From TMED27 sp964350695 (GTDB taxonomy: Bacteria > Pseudomonadota > Alphaproteobacteria > Micavibrionales > Micavibrionaceae), in contig CAYGKM010000009.1 of assembly GCA_964350695.1 (NCBI GenBank), positions 1 to 64,000 of the forward strand: a stretch of 64,000 bases of DNA, given 5' to 3'. The translations under genes and the position numbers were made by a program. Below, one piece after another: positions 50,684 through 59,653 of this stretch (positions are counted from its first letter, which is position 1; each line of letters starts with the position of its first letter). The notes beneath the pieces are model-generated. The model saw only the letters and a program-made list of their open reading frames with translations. It had not been told where the DNA came from and searched no databases.

Positions 50684-50728
50684 TACGTTTTGATTTTATT
50701 AATAAAAGTGATCATTTAGGATTAAAGT

Positions 50729-51148
50729 ATGACCAATCTAATCAATTTTGAACTTGTTTCCCCTGAATCCAAATTGGTATCCGAACCCATGCATATGGTT
50801 GTGATCCCCGGCGTTGAGGGTGAGTTCGGCGTATTGGCGGGGCATTCTGCTTTGGTTGCGACCGTGGATTTCGGCGTGATCGAGCTTCATAAAGAAGAAG
50901 GCGATAAGCCGCGCAGAATTTTTGTTGCCGGTGGTTTTGCCGATGTAACGCCCGAGACATGCGTTGTTTTGGCCGAAGAAGCAACGAATGTTGCCGACCT
51001 TAAAGAAGGCGAGATTAAGCAGAAGATTAAAGATCTGAACGAGGATCTGGGCTTGGCGAAAGAAGCGGTTGATAAGGCGCGCATTAATAAGCGTTTGAAG
51101 CTTGAGCAGGCCAAAATTCAGGCGATTAGCGGCAAGATCGCAGCTTAA
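50729..51148 (+). CDS. atpC: F1Fo ATP synthase epsilon subunit
   Basis: Epsilon subunit (139 aa): an N-terminal beta-sandwich (INFELVSPESKLVSEPMHMVVIPGVEGEFGVLAGHSALV) that binds the c-ring and gamma, and a two-helix C-terminal hairpin (NEDLGLAKEAVDKARINKRLKLEQAKIQA) that can inhibit the enzyme. It ends the atp cluster; a terminator follows at once. Confidence 0.95.
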   Translation: MTNLINFELVSPESKLVSEPMHMVVIPGVEGEFGVLAGHSALVATVDFGVIELHKEEGDKPRRIFVAGGFADVTPETCVVLAEEATNVADLKEGEIKQKIKDLNEDLGLAKEAVDKARINKRLKLEQAKIQAISGKIAA

Positions 51149-51171
51149 TACAAAGCATTAGAGATTAAACG

Positions 51172-51195
51172 AAAGCGCTTTTACGGCGCTTTTTT
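51172..51195 (+). terminator. Terminator of the atp cluster
   Basis: AAAGCGC (51172-51178) pairs with GCGCTTT (51186-51192) around the TTTTACG loop and runs into TTT. It lies 24 bases after the atpC stop. Confidence 0.8.
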
Positions 51196-51222
51196 GATGG
51201 TGGTTTTTGAAAGACGTTAGAA

Positions 51223-51534
51223 ATGCGTACCTTGGTAGACGGAAAACTGGATAATGGCGCGTTTCTGCGCATTGATTTTTCACAGGCGGCGGGGGAGTTG
51301 CCGCGTTGGGATGCTTATCTTGCGCTTGGTAACCATCGTATATCTGTTTTGGGGCAAGAGGATGTAGGCGCATTGGCTGATGCGATGGTGCGTGAAATTC
51401 AAGGTGCGCGCGCAGAGAAAGATTTTGATTTTTCGGAGCGGCATGAAGCTATATTCCGCACGCTGTGCAGCGCGGCGGATATGGGTAGAACATTTGGCTT
51501 GCCTCAGCCCGAAAATGATAACTTTGTAGGGTAG
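51223..51534 (+). CDS. Orphan hypothetical protein (103 aa)
   Basis: No family recognised. A small soluble protein with a beta-alpha look: NGAFLRIDFSQ, WDAYLALGNHRISVLGQEDVGALADAMVREI. It runs convergent to the LOG-family gene with 2 bases between stops. No clear ribosome site is seen before the ATG. Confidence 0.6.
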   Translation: MRTLVDGKLDNGAFLRIDFSQAAGELPRWDAYLALGNHRISVLGQEDVGALADAMVREIQGARAEKDFDFSERHEAIFRTLCSAADMGRTFGLPQPENDNFVG

Positions 51535-51536
51535 GC

Positions 51537-52436
51537 TTACTCTTCCGCAGGACCCCATTTGCCGTCATGCAGATCAATTTCCACATATTCTTGGGTTTTT
51601 AGAACTTCGCGTAATGTGTCTTCGTCTGCTTCTGCTGTGAAAAGCTCCATGCAATGCGCGGTGATGAAGCGCTCTTTTGCGGCGGTTTTGATCCATGTGA
51701 TCAGGGTGTCGAACTTCCCGCCATCATTTAAAAACCCGATCGCGCGTTTATGCTTATGAAGCTGTTTCAGGCCAATCGCGCAGATTGCGTAATATGTGTT
51801 TTCCACCGAGGCCACATCAATGACGATGGGCTGAAGCGTGTCGCGGCAGATTTCATCTTCGAAATGGGGGAAGTGTTCAGGGATCTCGGTCGGTGCGGGC
51901 GGGGCTTCATAGGCCGTCAGAGCGGGCAGAACATCTTTCACGCTGTCCACGACCACCAAAAACCGCTCATCGAAGTCTTTGAGGGATTTGATATAGGTAA
52001 TGAGCGGGTTCCAATAGCCTTCGATATTGACCAGCACGAGGGGTTTATTGTGCAGCCCGAGATTGCCCCAATACAGCACTTCCATGGCCTCATCGACCGT
52101 GCCGTATCCTCCGGGCAGGGTGATGATTGCATCGGATATATTGAACATGCGTTTTTTGCGATCCCACATATCGTTGACCATGATGGTTTCGGTAAGGCCC
52201 GCCATGATGCGCTCACTGTCTTTGAGGTTGCGCGGGATGATCCCTGTGACGGGCGCGCCTGCGTTCATTGCGGATTTGGCAACGCGTCCCATCAGTCCGG
52301 AATCCATGCCGCCATAGACAAGGCGTTTGCCGTGCTCGCCCATGATGCGGCCCATTTCGGTGGCCGAATCTTGGAAGATGTCACGGGCGTGGCCTGATGA
52401 GCCAAGGTAAACGGCGAGTGTGTTGAATTTATTCAA
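51537..52436 (-). CDS. LOG-family nucleotide-processing protein with C-terminal extension
   Basis: A 299-residue protein. Residues 1-185 form a LOG (Lonely Guy)/TIGR00730-type Rossmann domain with VYGGMDSGLMGRVAKSA, GIIPRNL and the catalytic PGGYGTVDEAMEVLYW motif (LOG enzymes are 5'-phosphoribohydrolases that release free bases from nucleotide monophosphates). About 100 C-terminal residues (from HFPHFEDEICRDTLQPI) are not part of the LOG fold and are not recognised. The start overlaps the pabC end by 8 bases, so it is coupled to folate genes. Confidence 0.85.
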   Translation of the reverse strand: MNKFNTLAVYLGSSGHARDIFQDSATEMGRIMGEHGKRLVYGGMDSGLMGRVAKSAMNAGAPVTGIIPRNLKDSERIMAGLTETIMVNDMWDRKKRMFNISDAIITLPGGYGTVDEAMEVLYWGNLGLHNKPLVLVNIEGYWNPLITYIKSLKDFDERFLVVVDSVKDVLPALTAYEAPPAPTEIPEHFPHFEDEICRDTLQPIVIDVASVENTYYAICAIGLKQLHKHKRAIGFLNDGGKFDTLITWIKTAAKERFITAHCMELFTAEADEDTLREVLKTQEYVEIDLHDGKWGPAEE

Positions 52437-53229
52437 GGTGAAAGTCTTTCGGAATCAGGTTGGCTTGCGGCAATGTTTTGCCGTTTAAGGATATCACAGG
52501 CATGCATCCGCGCAAGGAGTTGGCGAGGTAAACACCATCTGAATTGAGTAGCTCATCGGGGGTGAGTGATTTTTCAATTGCGCCGAGCTCTTCGATGAGG
52601 CGTTTGCGGGTGACGCCGCTTTGTGCGCCATCACTCAGGGGGGGTGTATAAAGCTTGCCGTCTTTGACCATAAAAACCGAAGCCACAGTGGCGCAGCAAA
52701 TATGGCCCGCATTGTTGAGGAGGATGGCTTCATTTGCATCTTTTTCGGCGGCTTCACGCGCGGCGAGGATGTTTTCGCCATAGCTTGCGCATTTAATGTT
52801 GGAGAGCGGTGAGCCTTCGTTTCTGCGCACGGAATCTGCAATGATCGCATGGATCGGTGGAAAAGTGGATGGCACGGGCAGGGCGCGCATTGCGGTTTGT
52901 GTTTCTCGGCTTTCGGGCGGTTTTATGCCATTGCCGCCTGCGCCTCCGCTCACGAAAATATTGAGCGCATAGCGCCCGTTTTCAAAATTATTTTGTTGCA
53001 GCAATTTTTGCGCTGCGTGCAGCAATTGTTTTGAATCAAATTCTGAAGCAAAGCCTATAACCGCAAGATGCGACTCAAGTTTTTGCATGTGCGCATCCCA
53101 GCTTTGCGGCGCGCCATCAATCACCAAAATGGTTGCGAACACACATTCGCCGAGGCGGATGCGGTCATGGATTTTATAGATGGGGGCGTTTTCATCGAGA
53201 AACTCCCCGTTCAGCCAGATTATACTCAT
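52429..53229 (-). CDS. pabC: Aminotransferase class IV, probable aminodeoxychorismate lyase
   Basis: PLP-dependent fold-IV enzyme (266 aa). IKCASYGENILAAREA carries the PLP Lys region, AILLNNAGHICCATVASVFMV the usual Glu/Thr strand, and TPPLSDGAQSGVTRKRLIEEL the phosphate-binding and specificity loop. The placement directly after pabA and pabB points to 4-amino-4-deoxychorismate lyase, giving 4-aminobenzoate for folate. Branched-chain or D-amino-acid aminotransferases share the fold and remain possible. Confidence 0.82.
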   Translation of the reverse strand: MSIIWLNGEFLDENAPIYKIHDRIRLGECVFATILVIDGAPQSWDAHMQKLESHLAVIGFASEFDSKQLLHAAQKLLQQNNFENGRYALNIFVSGGAGGNGIKPPESRETQTAMRALPVPSTFPPIHAIIADSVRRNEGSPLSNIKCASYGENILAAREAAEKDANEAILLNNAGHICCATVASVFMVKDGKLYTPPLSDGAQSGVTRKRLIEELGAIEKSLTPDELLNSDGVYLANSLRGCMPVISLNGKTLPQANLIPKDFHLE

Positions 53230-53822
53230 GCGGCGGTCTTTCTGTTTTTATGCAGGGCGCTTACGATCTGCACAAAATTATTCACCAATTCCTGTCCGTG
53301 GGATGTTAGCACGGATTCAGGGTGGAATTGCACGCCGTAAACGGGATGCAGGGTATGGCGGATCGCCATGATCTCGCCGTCTTTTGTGCGCGCGGTGATT
53401 TGCAGCGGGCTATCCTCGGGCAATTCGATATGCAGCGAATGATAGCGCCCGACATCCATGGGCGATGGCAAGCCATTAAAAAGGCCGCTTCCGTCATGGG
53501 CGATGGTGCTGGCTTTGCCGTGAACGGGCGGGTCGGCGCGTGTGGTTTTTGCGCCGTAGGCTTCACCAATCGCTTGGTGACCAAGGCATACGCCGAGTAC
53601 GGGCAGCTTTGCGCCCAGCTCTTTCACGGCTTTAATGCATATCCCTGCGCTGTTCGGGGCGCAAGGGCCGGGGGAGAGGATGAGTGCTTCGGGTTTGAGG
53701 GCTTTGATTCCCTCAATCGTGATTTCATCATTGCGCACGACACGTGTGTCCACGCCCGCGAGTTCGAAATATCGCGCGAGGTTGTGAACAAAGCTATCGT
53801 AATTATCTATGACAAGATACAT
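53226..53822 (-). CDS. pabA: Aminodeoxychorismate/anthranilate synthase glutamine amidotransferase
   Basis: Class I amidotransferase subunit (198 aa) that supplies ammonia to PabB (or TrpE). It has the nucleophile Cys in GVCLGHQAIGEAYG, and His and Glu in VQFHPESVLTSHG. ILSPGPCAPNSAGICI is the family N-terminal loop. ATG 53822 gives MYLVIDNYDSFVHNLARYF; an upstream GTG at 53825 is also in frame. The gene is between pabB and pabC, with a palindromic element in the pabB-pabA gap. Dual use for folate and tryptophan is possible. Confidence 0.9.
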   Translation of the reverse strand: MYLVIDNYDSFVHNLARYFELAGVDTRVVRNDEITIEGIKALKPEALILSPGPCAPNSAGICIKAVKELGAKLPVLGVCLGHQAIGEAYGAKTTRADPPVHGKASTIAHDGSGLFNGLPSPMDVGRYHSLHIELPEDSPLQITARTKDGEIMAIRHTLHPVYGVQFHPESVLTSHGQELVNNFVQIVSALHKNRKTAA

Positions 53823-53863
53823 CACGGCAATTAAGCATATTCAGAAAAAGAAATACATTAAAA

Positions 53864-53931
53864 CGTCATTGCGAGGAGAAGCGACGCTTCGACACGGCAA
53901 TCTGGATTGTGTCGCGTGCGCTCGCAATGAC
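53864..53931 (-). repeat. Palindromic element between pabB and pabA
   Basis: A second copy of the element seen in priA. It starts CGTCATTGCGAG (53864) and ends CTCGCAATGAC (53921-53931), with internal arms AGCGACGCTTCGACACGGC and ATTGTGTCGCGTGCG. It would form a hairpin in the pabBA mRNA. No coding potential is needed here. Confidence 0.85.
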
Positions 53932-53939
53932 AGATGGTG

Positions 53940-55367
53940 TTAACCTGCCATCAGGATATCATGGTCAAGTTCGGCCTTGCCGAGGCCAAAGCGTCCGTCA
54001 AAGCTACGGAAGATGGCTTCGGCTTTGTCGAAGGTTTCCTGATATTCATCATCGGGATCGCTGTCTGCTACGATGCCGCCGCCGACTTGGAAGGATACAT
54101 TTTGCCCTTCATAGACAAGTGTGCGGATGAGGATGGAGCTGTCCATATTGCCATCAAAGCCGATAAAGCCCATGGAGCCGCAGTACGGCCCGCGGCGGGT
54201 GGGCTCAAGTTCCTCGATGATTTCCTGCGCGCGGATTTTCGGCGCGCCGGTGATTGATCCGCCGGGGAAACAGCTTTCGAGGAGGTCTATCGCGGTTTTG
54301 TTTTTTTTCAGCGTGCCTTTGATGGTGGAGACAAGGTGGTGGACGCTGGCGAAACTTTCGAGTTTGCACAGCTCGGTGACGGTAATGGATTTCGCGAGGC
54401 AGACTTTCGAGAGGTCGCTTCGCATGAGATCCACGATCATGGTGTTTTCGGCGCGGTCTTTTTCGCTGTTTTGCAACTCTTCGCGATATTTCGCATCCAT
54501 CGAGGCGCTGCCGGATTTTGGCCGCGTGCCTTTGATTGGCCTTGTTTCAACATGGCCGTCTTTGACGGTCAGGAAGCGTTCCGGCGAAGCGGAAGAGATT
54601 TTGATATTGCCGCAATTCATATAGGCGGCAAACGGCGCGGGGTTGACCACGCGCATGTTCAGATAATGCGCGAAGGGTTCAAAGCCTTCGGGAAGCTCGG
54701 CATCGAAGCGCTGTGAAAGGTTGGCTTGGAAGATATCGCCGTCTTTAATGTATTCAACGACTTTGGCGACCATATCTATGTATTCATCGGATTCGAAGTT
54801 TGATTGCCAATCCAGATCGGCGCCTTCAAAAGCAGGCAAGGGCGCGGGGTTGCCGACAAGGCCGAGGATGTAATCCTGTTTCTTGCGGGCGTTGTGATAG
54901 CTGTCTGCGTGGGTGATGATCCATGCTTGGTTCTTTTGGTGATCGAAGGCCATGACCTGATCGTAAATCCCGACCGCCATATCCGGCATATCGGGGTTGT
55001 GGGTTGCATCATCGGGCAGGTCTTCGAGGTCGCGGCCCATATCATAGCCAAAAAAGCCCGCAACGCCGCCCTGGAATGGCGGCAGACCGCGCGCGGTCTC
55101 TGCCTCGGGGATCCAGTGTTTCAGGCGCTGCTTTACGATGTCAAAGGCTTTGCCTTCGACCTGTTTTTGCTCTTCCCAATTGGTGAGCGTGACCTGACCG
55201 TCTTTGGATTCAATGGTTTCGATAGGGTGCGAGACGACAAAGGAATAGCGCGCATTCGGGTGGCCGAGATCGGCGCTGTCAAACAGAAGGCTGTAGGGCA
55301 GATGTGATAGCGCCGCAAAAATCTTTAAGGGGTCTTTATGTTCTAATTCGCGTATAAAAGGCGTCAT
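53940..55367 (-). CDS. pabB: Aminodeoxychorismate synthase component I
   Basis: Chorismate-utilising enzyme (475 aa). The N-terminal domain has PYSLLFDSADLGHPNARYSFV and PPFQGGVAGFFGYDMGRDLE. The C-terminal catalytic domain has ETRPIKGTRPKSG, where the PIKGT motif marks PabB rather than TrpE (which has PIAGT). It continues with AENTMIVDLMRSDLSKVC, FPGGSITGAPKIRAQEIIEELE and GPYCGSMGFIGFDG. AGGAGAG lies 9 bases before the ATG and a good promoter lies upstream. Confidence 0.94.
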   Translation of the reverse strand: MTPFIRELEHKDPLKIFAALSHLPYSLLFDSADLGHPNARYSFVVSHPIETIESKDGQVTLTNWEEQKQVEGKAFDIVKQRLKHWIPEAETARGLPPFQGGVAGFFGYDMGRDLEDLPDDATHNPDMPDMAVGIYDQVMAFDHQKNQAWIITHADSYHNARKKQDYILGLVGNPAPLPAFEGADLDWQSNFESDEYIDMVAKVVEYIKDGDIFQANLSQRFDAELPEGFEPFAHYLNMRVVNPAPFAAYMNCGNIKISSASPERFLTVKDGHVETRPIKGTRPKSGSASMDAKYREELQNSEKDRAENTMIVDLMRSDLSKVCLAKSITVTELCKLESFASVHHLVSTIKGTLKKNKTAIDLLESCFPGGSITGAPKIRAQEIIEELEPTRRGPYCGSMGFIGFDGNMDSSILIRTLVYEGQNVSFQVGGGIVADSDPDDEYQETFDKAEAIFRSFDGRFGLGKAELDHDILMAG

Positions 55368-55439
55368 AGTTTTTTACTCTCCTGCACGCTTTATGGCGCT
55401 TCCCTGCACGGTCTTGCCTGATTTTTCTTGTGTATATTG

Positions 55440-55468
55440 CTTATAGCGCAATTTGTTATATTCGGCAA
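55440..55468 (-). promoter_or_regulatory. Promoter of the pabB-pabA-pabC-LOG operon
   Basis: On the minus strand TTGCCG (55468-55463), 17-bp spacer, TATAAG (55445-55440). It leaves a leader of about 65 bases with AGGAGAG just before the pabB ATG. Confidence 0.65.
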
Positions 55469-55553
55469 AACTTATAAAGCTCTCCTTTATCTTCCCGATT
55501 CGCGGGTGCTAAGGGGACTCAATAATGAAAACTGTCCACAGGGCGGCTTATCC

Positions 55554-55609
55554 TTGACTTTGTTGTCATAAGAATATAATAAGACATAATTCATATTTAC
55601 TTATATTTT
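55554..55609 (+). promoter_or_regulatory. Two nested promoters for the 55627 gene
   Basis: The first is TTGACT (55554-55559) and TATAAT (55575-55580) with a 15-bp spacer. The second is AAGACA (55581-55586) and TATTTT (55604-55609) with a 17-bp spacer; it is of the GACATAA type. GGGG at 55615-55618 is the likely ribosome site. Confidence 0.55.
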
Positions 55610-55626
55610 AAAATGGGGCGTCCGCT

Positions 55627-56754
55627 ATGGGTTTGCTTGAAAAATTAACACAACAATTTGAGGCCGTTGATCCTCTTGGAGATAACCTTAGGGGCGCGGC
55701 AGAGGCTTTAATGGGGGACGCCCTCGAGGCGCACCGTCTTTATGCATCAAGCCGCGAGCAAGCGTCTGTTCTTCTTCCTTTGTTAATAGAAGAATATGAG
55801 CAGCATCAAGAGTCCTATCTCGCTCTTAAAAAACCGTCTAAGCGCAAAAAAGGTCATTCTGAGTTCAAGAAACGCCAAGATGGGCATATCACTGCGCAGG
55901 ATTCTTTTGAAAAAGCCCTGAATTCTCAAGTTGAAACACGGGCGCGGCATCTTGCCCGCTATATGATGATGCAAGGGCATGACAAACATTTTGAAGCTGC
56001 GGCGAATGTTTTAAGAGAGCATTTGAAAACGGTTCATAGAATTGGCGTAATGCAGCGCTTTACGGGTTGGAGAAAAGGCAAGTCTGCGGATGATTTACGT
56101 TTAGAGGCCGCTGTTAGTCTTCAAGCGAAGTTGGATCAGGTTCTGGGGCATAACAAAGCCGCGATTGAGGCTGTTAAAGGTAAGATTGAAGAATTTACTT
56201 TGGAGTTGTTTGAATCGGATCAGATGAAAGCCAGAAAAGCCAAGGTTATTAGCACCGGAGAATCATTAAACGAATTGAGTTTCGGTATGCTGGAGCACTT
56301 CATTGCGATGAAAAAAATTCGTGAGGATATTGTAAAAATCACTAATCGCACGGGATTAAGCCATTCTCATGTACCGCAAGCGATGAAGAGCGATGGTTTG
56401 ACGGTCTTTGATATGGACGCGCTGGTTGAGCGTTTTAATAACGAGCTTAGCCACAAGAAGGTTGCAGATAGAATATTAGACGGTGAAGCGCGTTTGGGGC
56501 AAACAGACGCTGATCGCAAAGAAGGTTTAAGGCCTGTTTTGGCGCCGTTTATGAAGGCCGAGGAAGATGCTGTCGACGCGATTGAGCGGATTTTTAAGGC
56601 GGCTAATGGTGGTGCAGCGTTGCCGCCTGTCCCTGAGGTTTCAGGTAAAGCCGCAAAGGTCTCCCCTCCTATAAAAAGTCCTGAACTGGAAGAAATCTCT
56701 GCGCGTCTTCGTAAGATTCTGAACTCTCCGGATGATGGTCCGGGCTTGGGCTAA
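55627..56754 (+). CDS. Orphan helical protein (375 aa)
   Basis: No family recognised. A charged, mostly helical soluble protein without signal peptide. Basic patches (KKPSKRKKGHSEFKKRQDG, residues about 68-86; RFTGWRKGKS) suggest a nucleic-acid or membrane-surface contact. The C-terminus is Pro/Ser-rich and ends NSPDDGPGLG. GGGG lies about 8 bases before the ATG. Its stop (CTAA) interlocks with that of the convergent helicase gene. Confidence 0.7.
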   Translation: MGLLEKLTQQFEAVDPLGDNLRGAAEALMGDALEAHRLYASSREQASVLLPLLIEEYEQHQESYLALKKPSKRKKGHSEFKKRQDGHITAQDSFEKALNSQVETRARHLARYMMMQGHDKHFEAAANVLREHLKTVHRIGVMQRFTGWRKGKSADDLRLEAAVSLQAKLDQVLGHNKAAIEAVKGKIEEFTLELFESDQMKARKAKVISTGESLNELSFGMLEHFIAMKKIREDIVKITNRTGLSHSHVPQAMKSDGLTVFDMDALVERFNNELSHKKVADRILDGEARLGQTDADRKEGLRPVLAPFMKAEEDAVDAIERIFKAANGGAALPPVPEVSGKAAKVSPPIKSPELEEISARLRKILNSPDDGPGLG

Positions 56755-59537
56755 CCCAAAAATTCTTTAATATTCTCGACGACCTCTTTAAGGCCGCATT
56801 TCACCACTTCCGCATCTTTGGGGAAGGCGGTTTGCAGGCGTGTCGGTAGCATGGGGTCGAGCATCACGAACACGCCTTTATCGGTGCCGCGGCGGATGAG
56901 GCGTCCGAAGGCTTGTTTGAGTTTTAATCTCGTAATCATTTCATCATATGTGCGCCCGCCGAATGCCTCGCGGCGCGCTTTGTGCAAAATGGTGGGTCTG
57001 GGCCACGGCGTGCGGTTGAAAACTATGAGTTTTAGGCTTTCTCCGGGGACGTCCACGCCGTCTCGGATGGCGTCAGTGCCGAGCAGGCATGATTTTTCAT
57101 CCTCGCGGAACATATCCACCAATGTGCCGGTGTCGATGTCATCGACATGCTGTGAATATAGCGGGATGCCGCGTTGCTCAAGGTCGCCTGCGATGCGTTC
57201 ATGCACCGCGCGCAGGCGGGATATGGCGGTGAAGAGGCCGAGCGCACTGCCGCCGCTGGCATCGAATAATGCGCGGTATGCGCCCGCCACTTGGTCGAGG
57301 CTGTCTTTGCGCACGTCATTGACGATAAAGATTTTGGTTTGTTTCGCGTAATCAAACGGCGAGCTGAAGCTGTTCATGGTGGTTTGCCCCGCCATATAGG
57401 CTGCGCCGCTGCGGGCATCGGCGGCATGCCAGTCTGCGGCTTCGTCGGCGCTGCTATCGCGCAGCGTGGCGGAGGTCACCGCCATGCCGTGTACATGCGG
57501 GGTGATGCTGAGGGCGAAGGGCTTCATGGGGTCTGTATGGTGGCGGTAATAGCCGACATCAACCGCTTGCCCGTCAATGCGCTCAATCTCCATCCAATCG
57601 ACGAATTCAGGTAAGGGCGAGGGCTGCGCCTGCCCCTTATCAAGGTTTTCCAGCATCAATATCCATGCCTGCAGGGTAAAGGTTGCGCGGCGTTCCAAGG
57701 ATTGGCTGACGGCTTCGAGGCGCTTGCGGGTATCGGTATCAAGATAGCCTTCATCCTCGGCGAGTTTTTTCGCGAATATCTGCGCCAGTTCCTTCATTGG
57801 TTTTTGCAGGGCAATCAGCGCGGATTTGAGCTTGCGCGCGCGCTCAAGCAGTTCTTCTGCTACGGGAAACAGGTGGGTTTCAAGGGAATACGGGCCATCG
57901 CGTCCGTCGGCACGGGCAAAAACCTGGCGGTAAATCTCGGCCATGAAATGTTCTGTAGGGCCGCTCGGCGCGCCGTCTTTAAGTCTGCGTGTCCATCCAT
58001 CCATGGGCAGGCATTCCGCGGCCATCAAGATTTTGCGCAGGGCTTCGTCGGCGTCTTGCATACCTTCAGAGAGGTCTTCGGCACGGCGTTTCAGGCCGCG
58101 TGCGCGGGACTTTCTGCGCCCGCCTTCATTGCCCAGAATCCACCGCCTTAGGTCGCGGGTTTCGCGGGCGGAGAGATGCGCGGCGAAGGCGCTGTCTGCG
58201 GCATCGAAAAGATGGTGGCCTTCATCGAACACGTAGCGGCTGGGCATATCTTCGCCCGGCGTTGCAAGCGCGGAGGAGATCATCACCAACGCATGGTTTG
58301 CCACAACGATACGCGCACGCTGGCTTTTGCGGATGGCGCTTTCGACGAAGCATTTATGGTAGTGATCGCAGGCGGAGTAGACGCACTCGCCGCGCCGATC
58401 CGCCATGCCGCTTGTATAACGATAGCCCAAAAGACCGTTGAGCCAGCCGGGGTAGTCGCCGCCTGTCAGGTCGCCGTCTTTGGTGGCGGCCGTCCAGCGC
58501 GCCATGATCCCTGCGGCAATGACCGCGCCGATATCTTTGGCAATAGACGCGCCAGCGGCGGTTTCTTCGAGGTTTAGGAGGCAGAGATAATTCTCGCGCC
58601 CCTTTCGCGTGGCGACATGGGCCTCTTTAAGCTCAGGGTTGGGGTAGAGGCGATCAAGCTCTTGGTCGATCTGGCGCTGCAGGTTTTTGGTGTAGGTGGA
58701 AATCCACACCGTGCCTTTGTTTTTCTCTGCCCATACGCTTGCGGGCGCAAGGTAGCCGAGGGTTTTGCCTACGCCCGTTCCCGCTTCGGCGAGCACGACA
58801 TTGGGCTGGCCTTCATCTTTGATGGGGGCGAAGGCGGCGGTGATGGCGGTTGTGTAATCGACTTGCGGCTGGCGCTGCTCCGCGTCATGCCCCAGAAGCG
58901 CTTGCAGGCGCTCACGCGCTTCATCTTCCGTCACAGGCTCTTGGCTTGCGGGGGCGGGGGGCGCATCTTCCACCCATTCTGGCAGGTTCTTCCAGACATT
59001 CAGGTCTGTTTTAGAGTTTACGGGCACGGCCTTATCATATGTTTGTCCGAGGGCTTCGAAGATAAAGGGCGTCCATGCCCATCCATTGCCGTTGAGGCCC
59101 ATAACGCCCGCAATTTCAAGCGGCGGGGCTTTGTCTTTATGGGGGTCGTTTTGCAAATCCTCCAGAAGCGCGCGGGTGATATCCATGAGTGTGAGGGGCG
59201 CGTCTTCCGGACTTTCGGGTTCCACCATGCCGAGCGCCTTGCACAGGCCGTTGACGGTGGGGGTGGCGAACTCCCCCGGATGGACGAACGCGAATAGCTC
59301 CAGCACATCAAAGGCGTAAAATTCTGCATCGTGTCCAAGCCGCCCGCGCGTATAGGGCGCGTGACAGACAAGGACGGGTTTTTTGTGGATAAGCGCTTTG
59401 GCCTGCGCGTGGGGCAGGGTTTTGATCTCGCCCTCATCGCTGAGGATATAGGCCTGCTTCGCATTCAATGTGAGTGCGGGGATGTCGGGCAGCGCGATGG
59501 CTGCGGCCGCAGATGCTTGTGGAGCAGGGGAATCCAT
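56751..59537 (-). CDS. DinG/XPD-type ATP-dependent DNA helicase
   Basis: An SF2 iron-sulfur helicase of 928 residues. Walker A is EAGTGVGKTL (251-260). The Fe-S cluster Cys are likely C319, C385, C390 and C396. Walker B is VFDEGHHLFDAADS, and the C-terminal motifs GTDAIRDGVDVPGES and QAFGRLIRRGTDKG close the core. The N-terminal 230 residues are not recognised as a nuclease and could be lineage-specific. This group opens DNA or R-loops in repair. The gene is not adjacent to known partners here. Confidence 0.88.
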   Translation of the reverse strand: MDSPAPQASAAAAIALPDIPALTLNAKQAYILSDEGEIKTLPHAQAKALIHKKPVLVCHAPYTRGRLGHDAEFYAFDVLELFAFVHPGEFATPTVNGLCKALGMVEPESPEDAPLTLMDITRALLEDLQNDPHKDKAPPLEIAGVMGLNGNGWAWTPFIFEALGQTYDKAVPVNSKTDLNVWKNLPEWVEDAPPAPASQEPVTEDEARERLQALLGHDAEQRQPQVDYTTAITAAFAPIKDEGQPNVVLAEAGTGVGKTLGYLAPASVWAEKNKGTVWISTYTKNLQRQIDQELDRLYPNPELKEAHVATRKGRENYLCLLNLEETAAGASIAKDIGAVIAAGIMARWTAATKDGDLTGGDYPGWLNGLLGYRYTSGMADRRGECVYSACDHYHKCFVESAIRKSQRARIVVANHALVMISSALATPGEDMPSRYVFDEGHHLFDAADSAFAAHLSARETRDLRRWILGNEGGRRKSRARGLKRRAEDLSEGMQDADEALRKILMAAECLPMDGWTRRLKDGAPSGPTEHFMAEIYRQVFARADGRDGPYSLETHLFPVAEELLERARKLKSALIALQKPMKELAQIFAKKLAEDEGYLDTDTRKRLEAVSQSLERRATFTLQAWILMLENLDKGQAQPSPLPEFVDWMEIERIDGQAVDVGYYRHHTDPMKPFALSITPHVHGMAVTSATLRDSSADEAADWHAADARSGAAYMAGQTTMNSFSSPFDYAKQTKIFIVNDVRKDSLDQVAGAYRALFDASGGSALGLFTAISRLRAVHERIAGDLEQRGIPLYSQHVDDIDTGTLVDMFREDEKSCLLGTDAIRDGVDVPGESLKLIVFNRTPWPRPTILHKARREAFGGRTYDEMITRLKLKQAFGRLIRRGTDKGVFVMLDPMLPTRLQTAFPKDAEVVKCGLKEVVENIKEFLG

Positions 59538-59593
59538 ATGTTATTGACTATCAGTTTTTGAAGCGGTAAGAAAGCGGGTCGGAAATAAAAAGC

Positions 59594-59622
59594 TTGCATA
59601 GTTTTGTTTTACATATTATAAA
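59594..59622 (+). promoter_or_regulatory. Promoter for the 59654 small gene
   Basis: TTGCAT (59594-59599) and TATAAA (59617-59622) with a 17-bp spacer, followed by an AGGAG ribosome site at 59641-59645. Confidence 0.7.
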
Positions 59623-59653
59623 ATGTGAAGAATTTGAACAAGGAGAATTAAAA

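Noticed and set aside
55525..55557. Ten-codon open frame MKTVHRAAYP with AAGGGG upstream
   Set aside because: A good ribosome site, but it is too short to assess and lies upstream of the next gene's promoters, not in its transcript. It is kept only as a curiosity.
57702..58441. Long plus-strand open frames opposite the helicase gene
   Set aside because: Shadow frames of a long gene with biased third positions; their composition is unnatural and no motif is seen.
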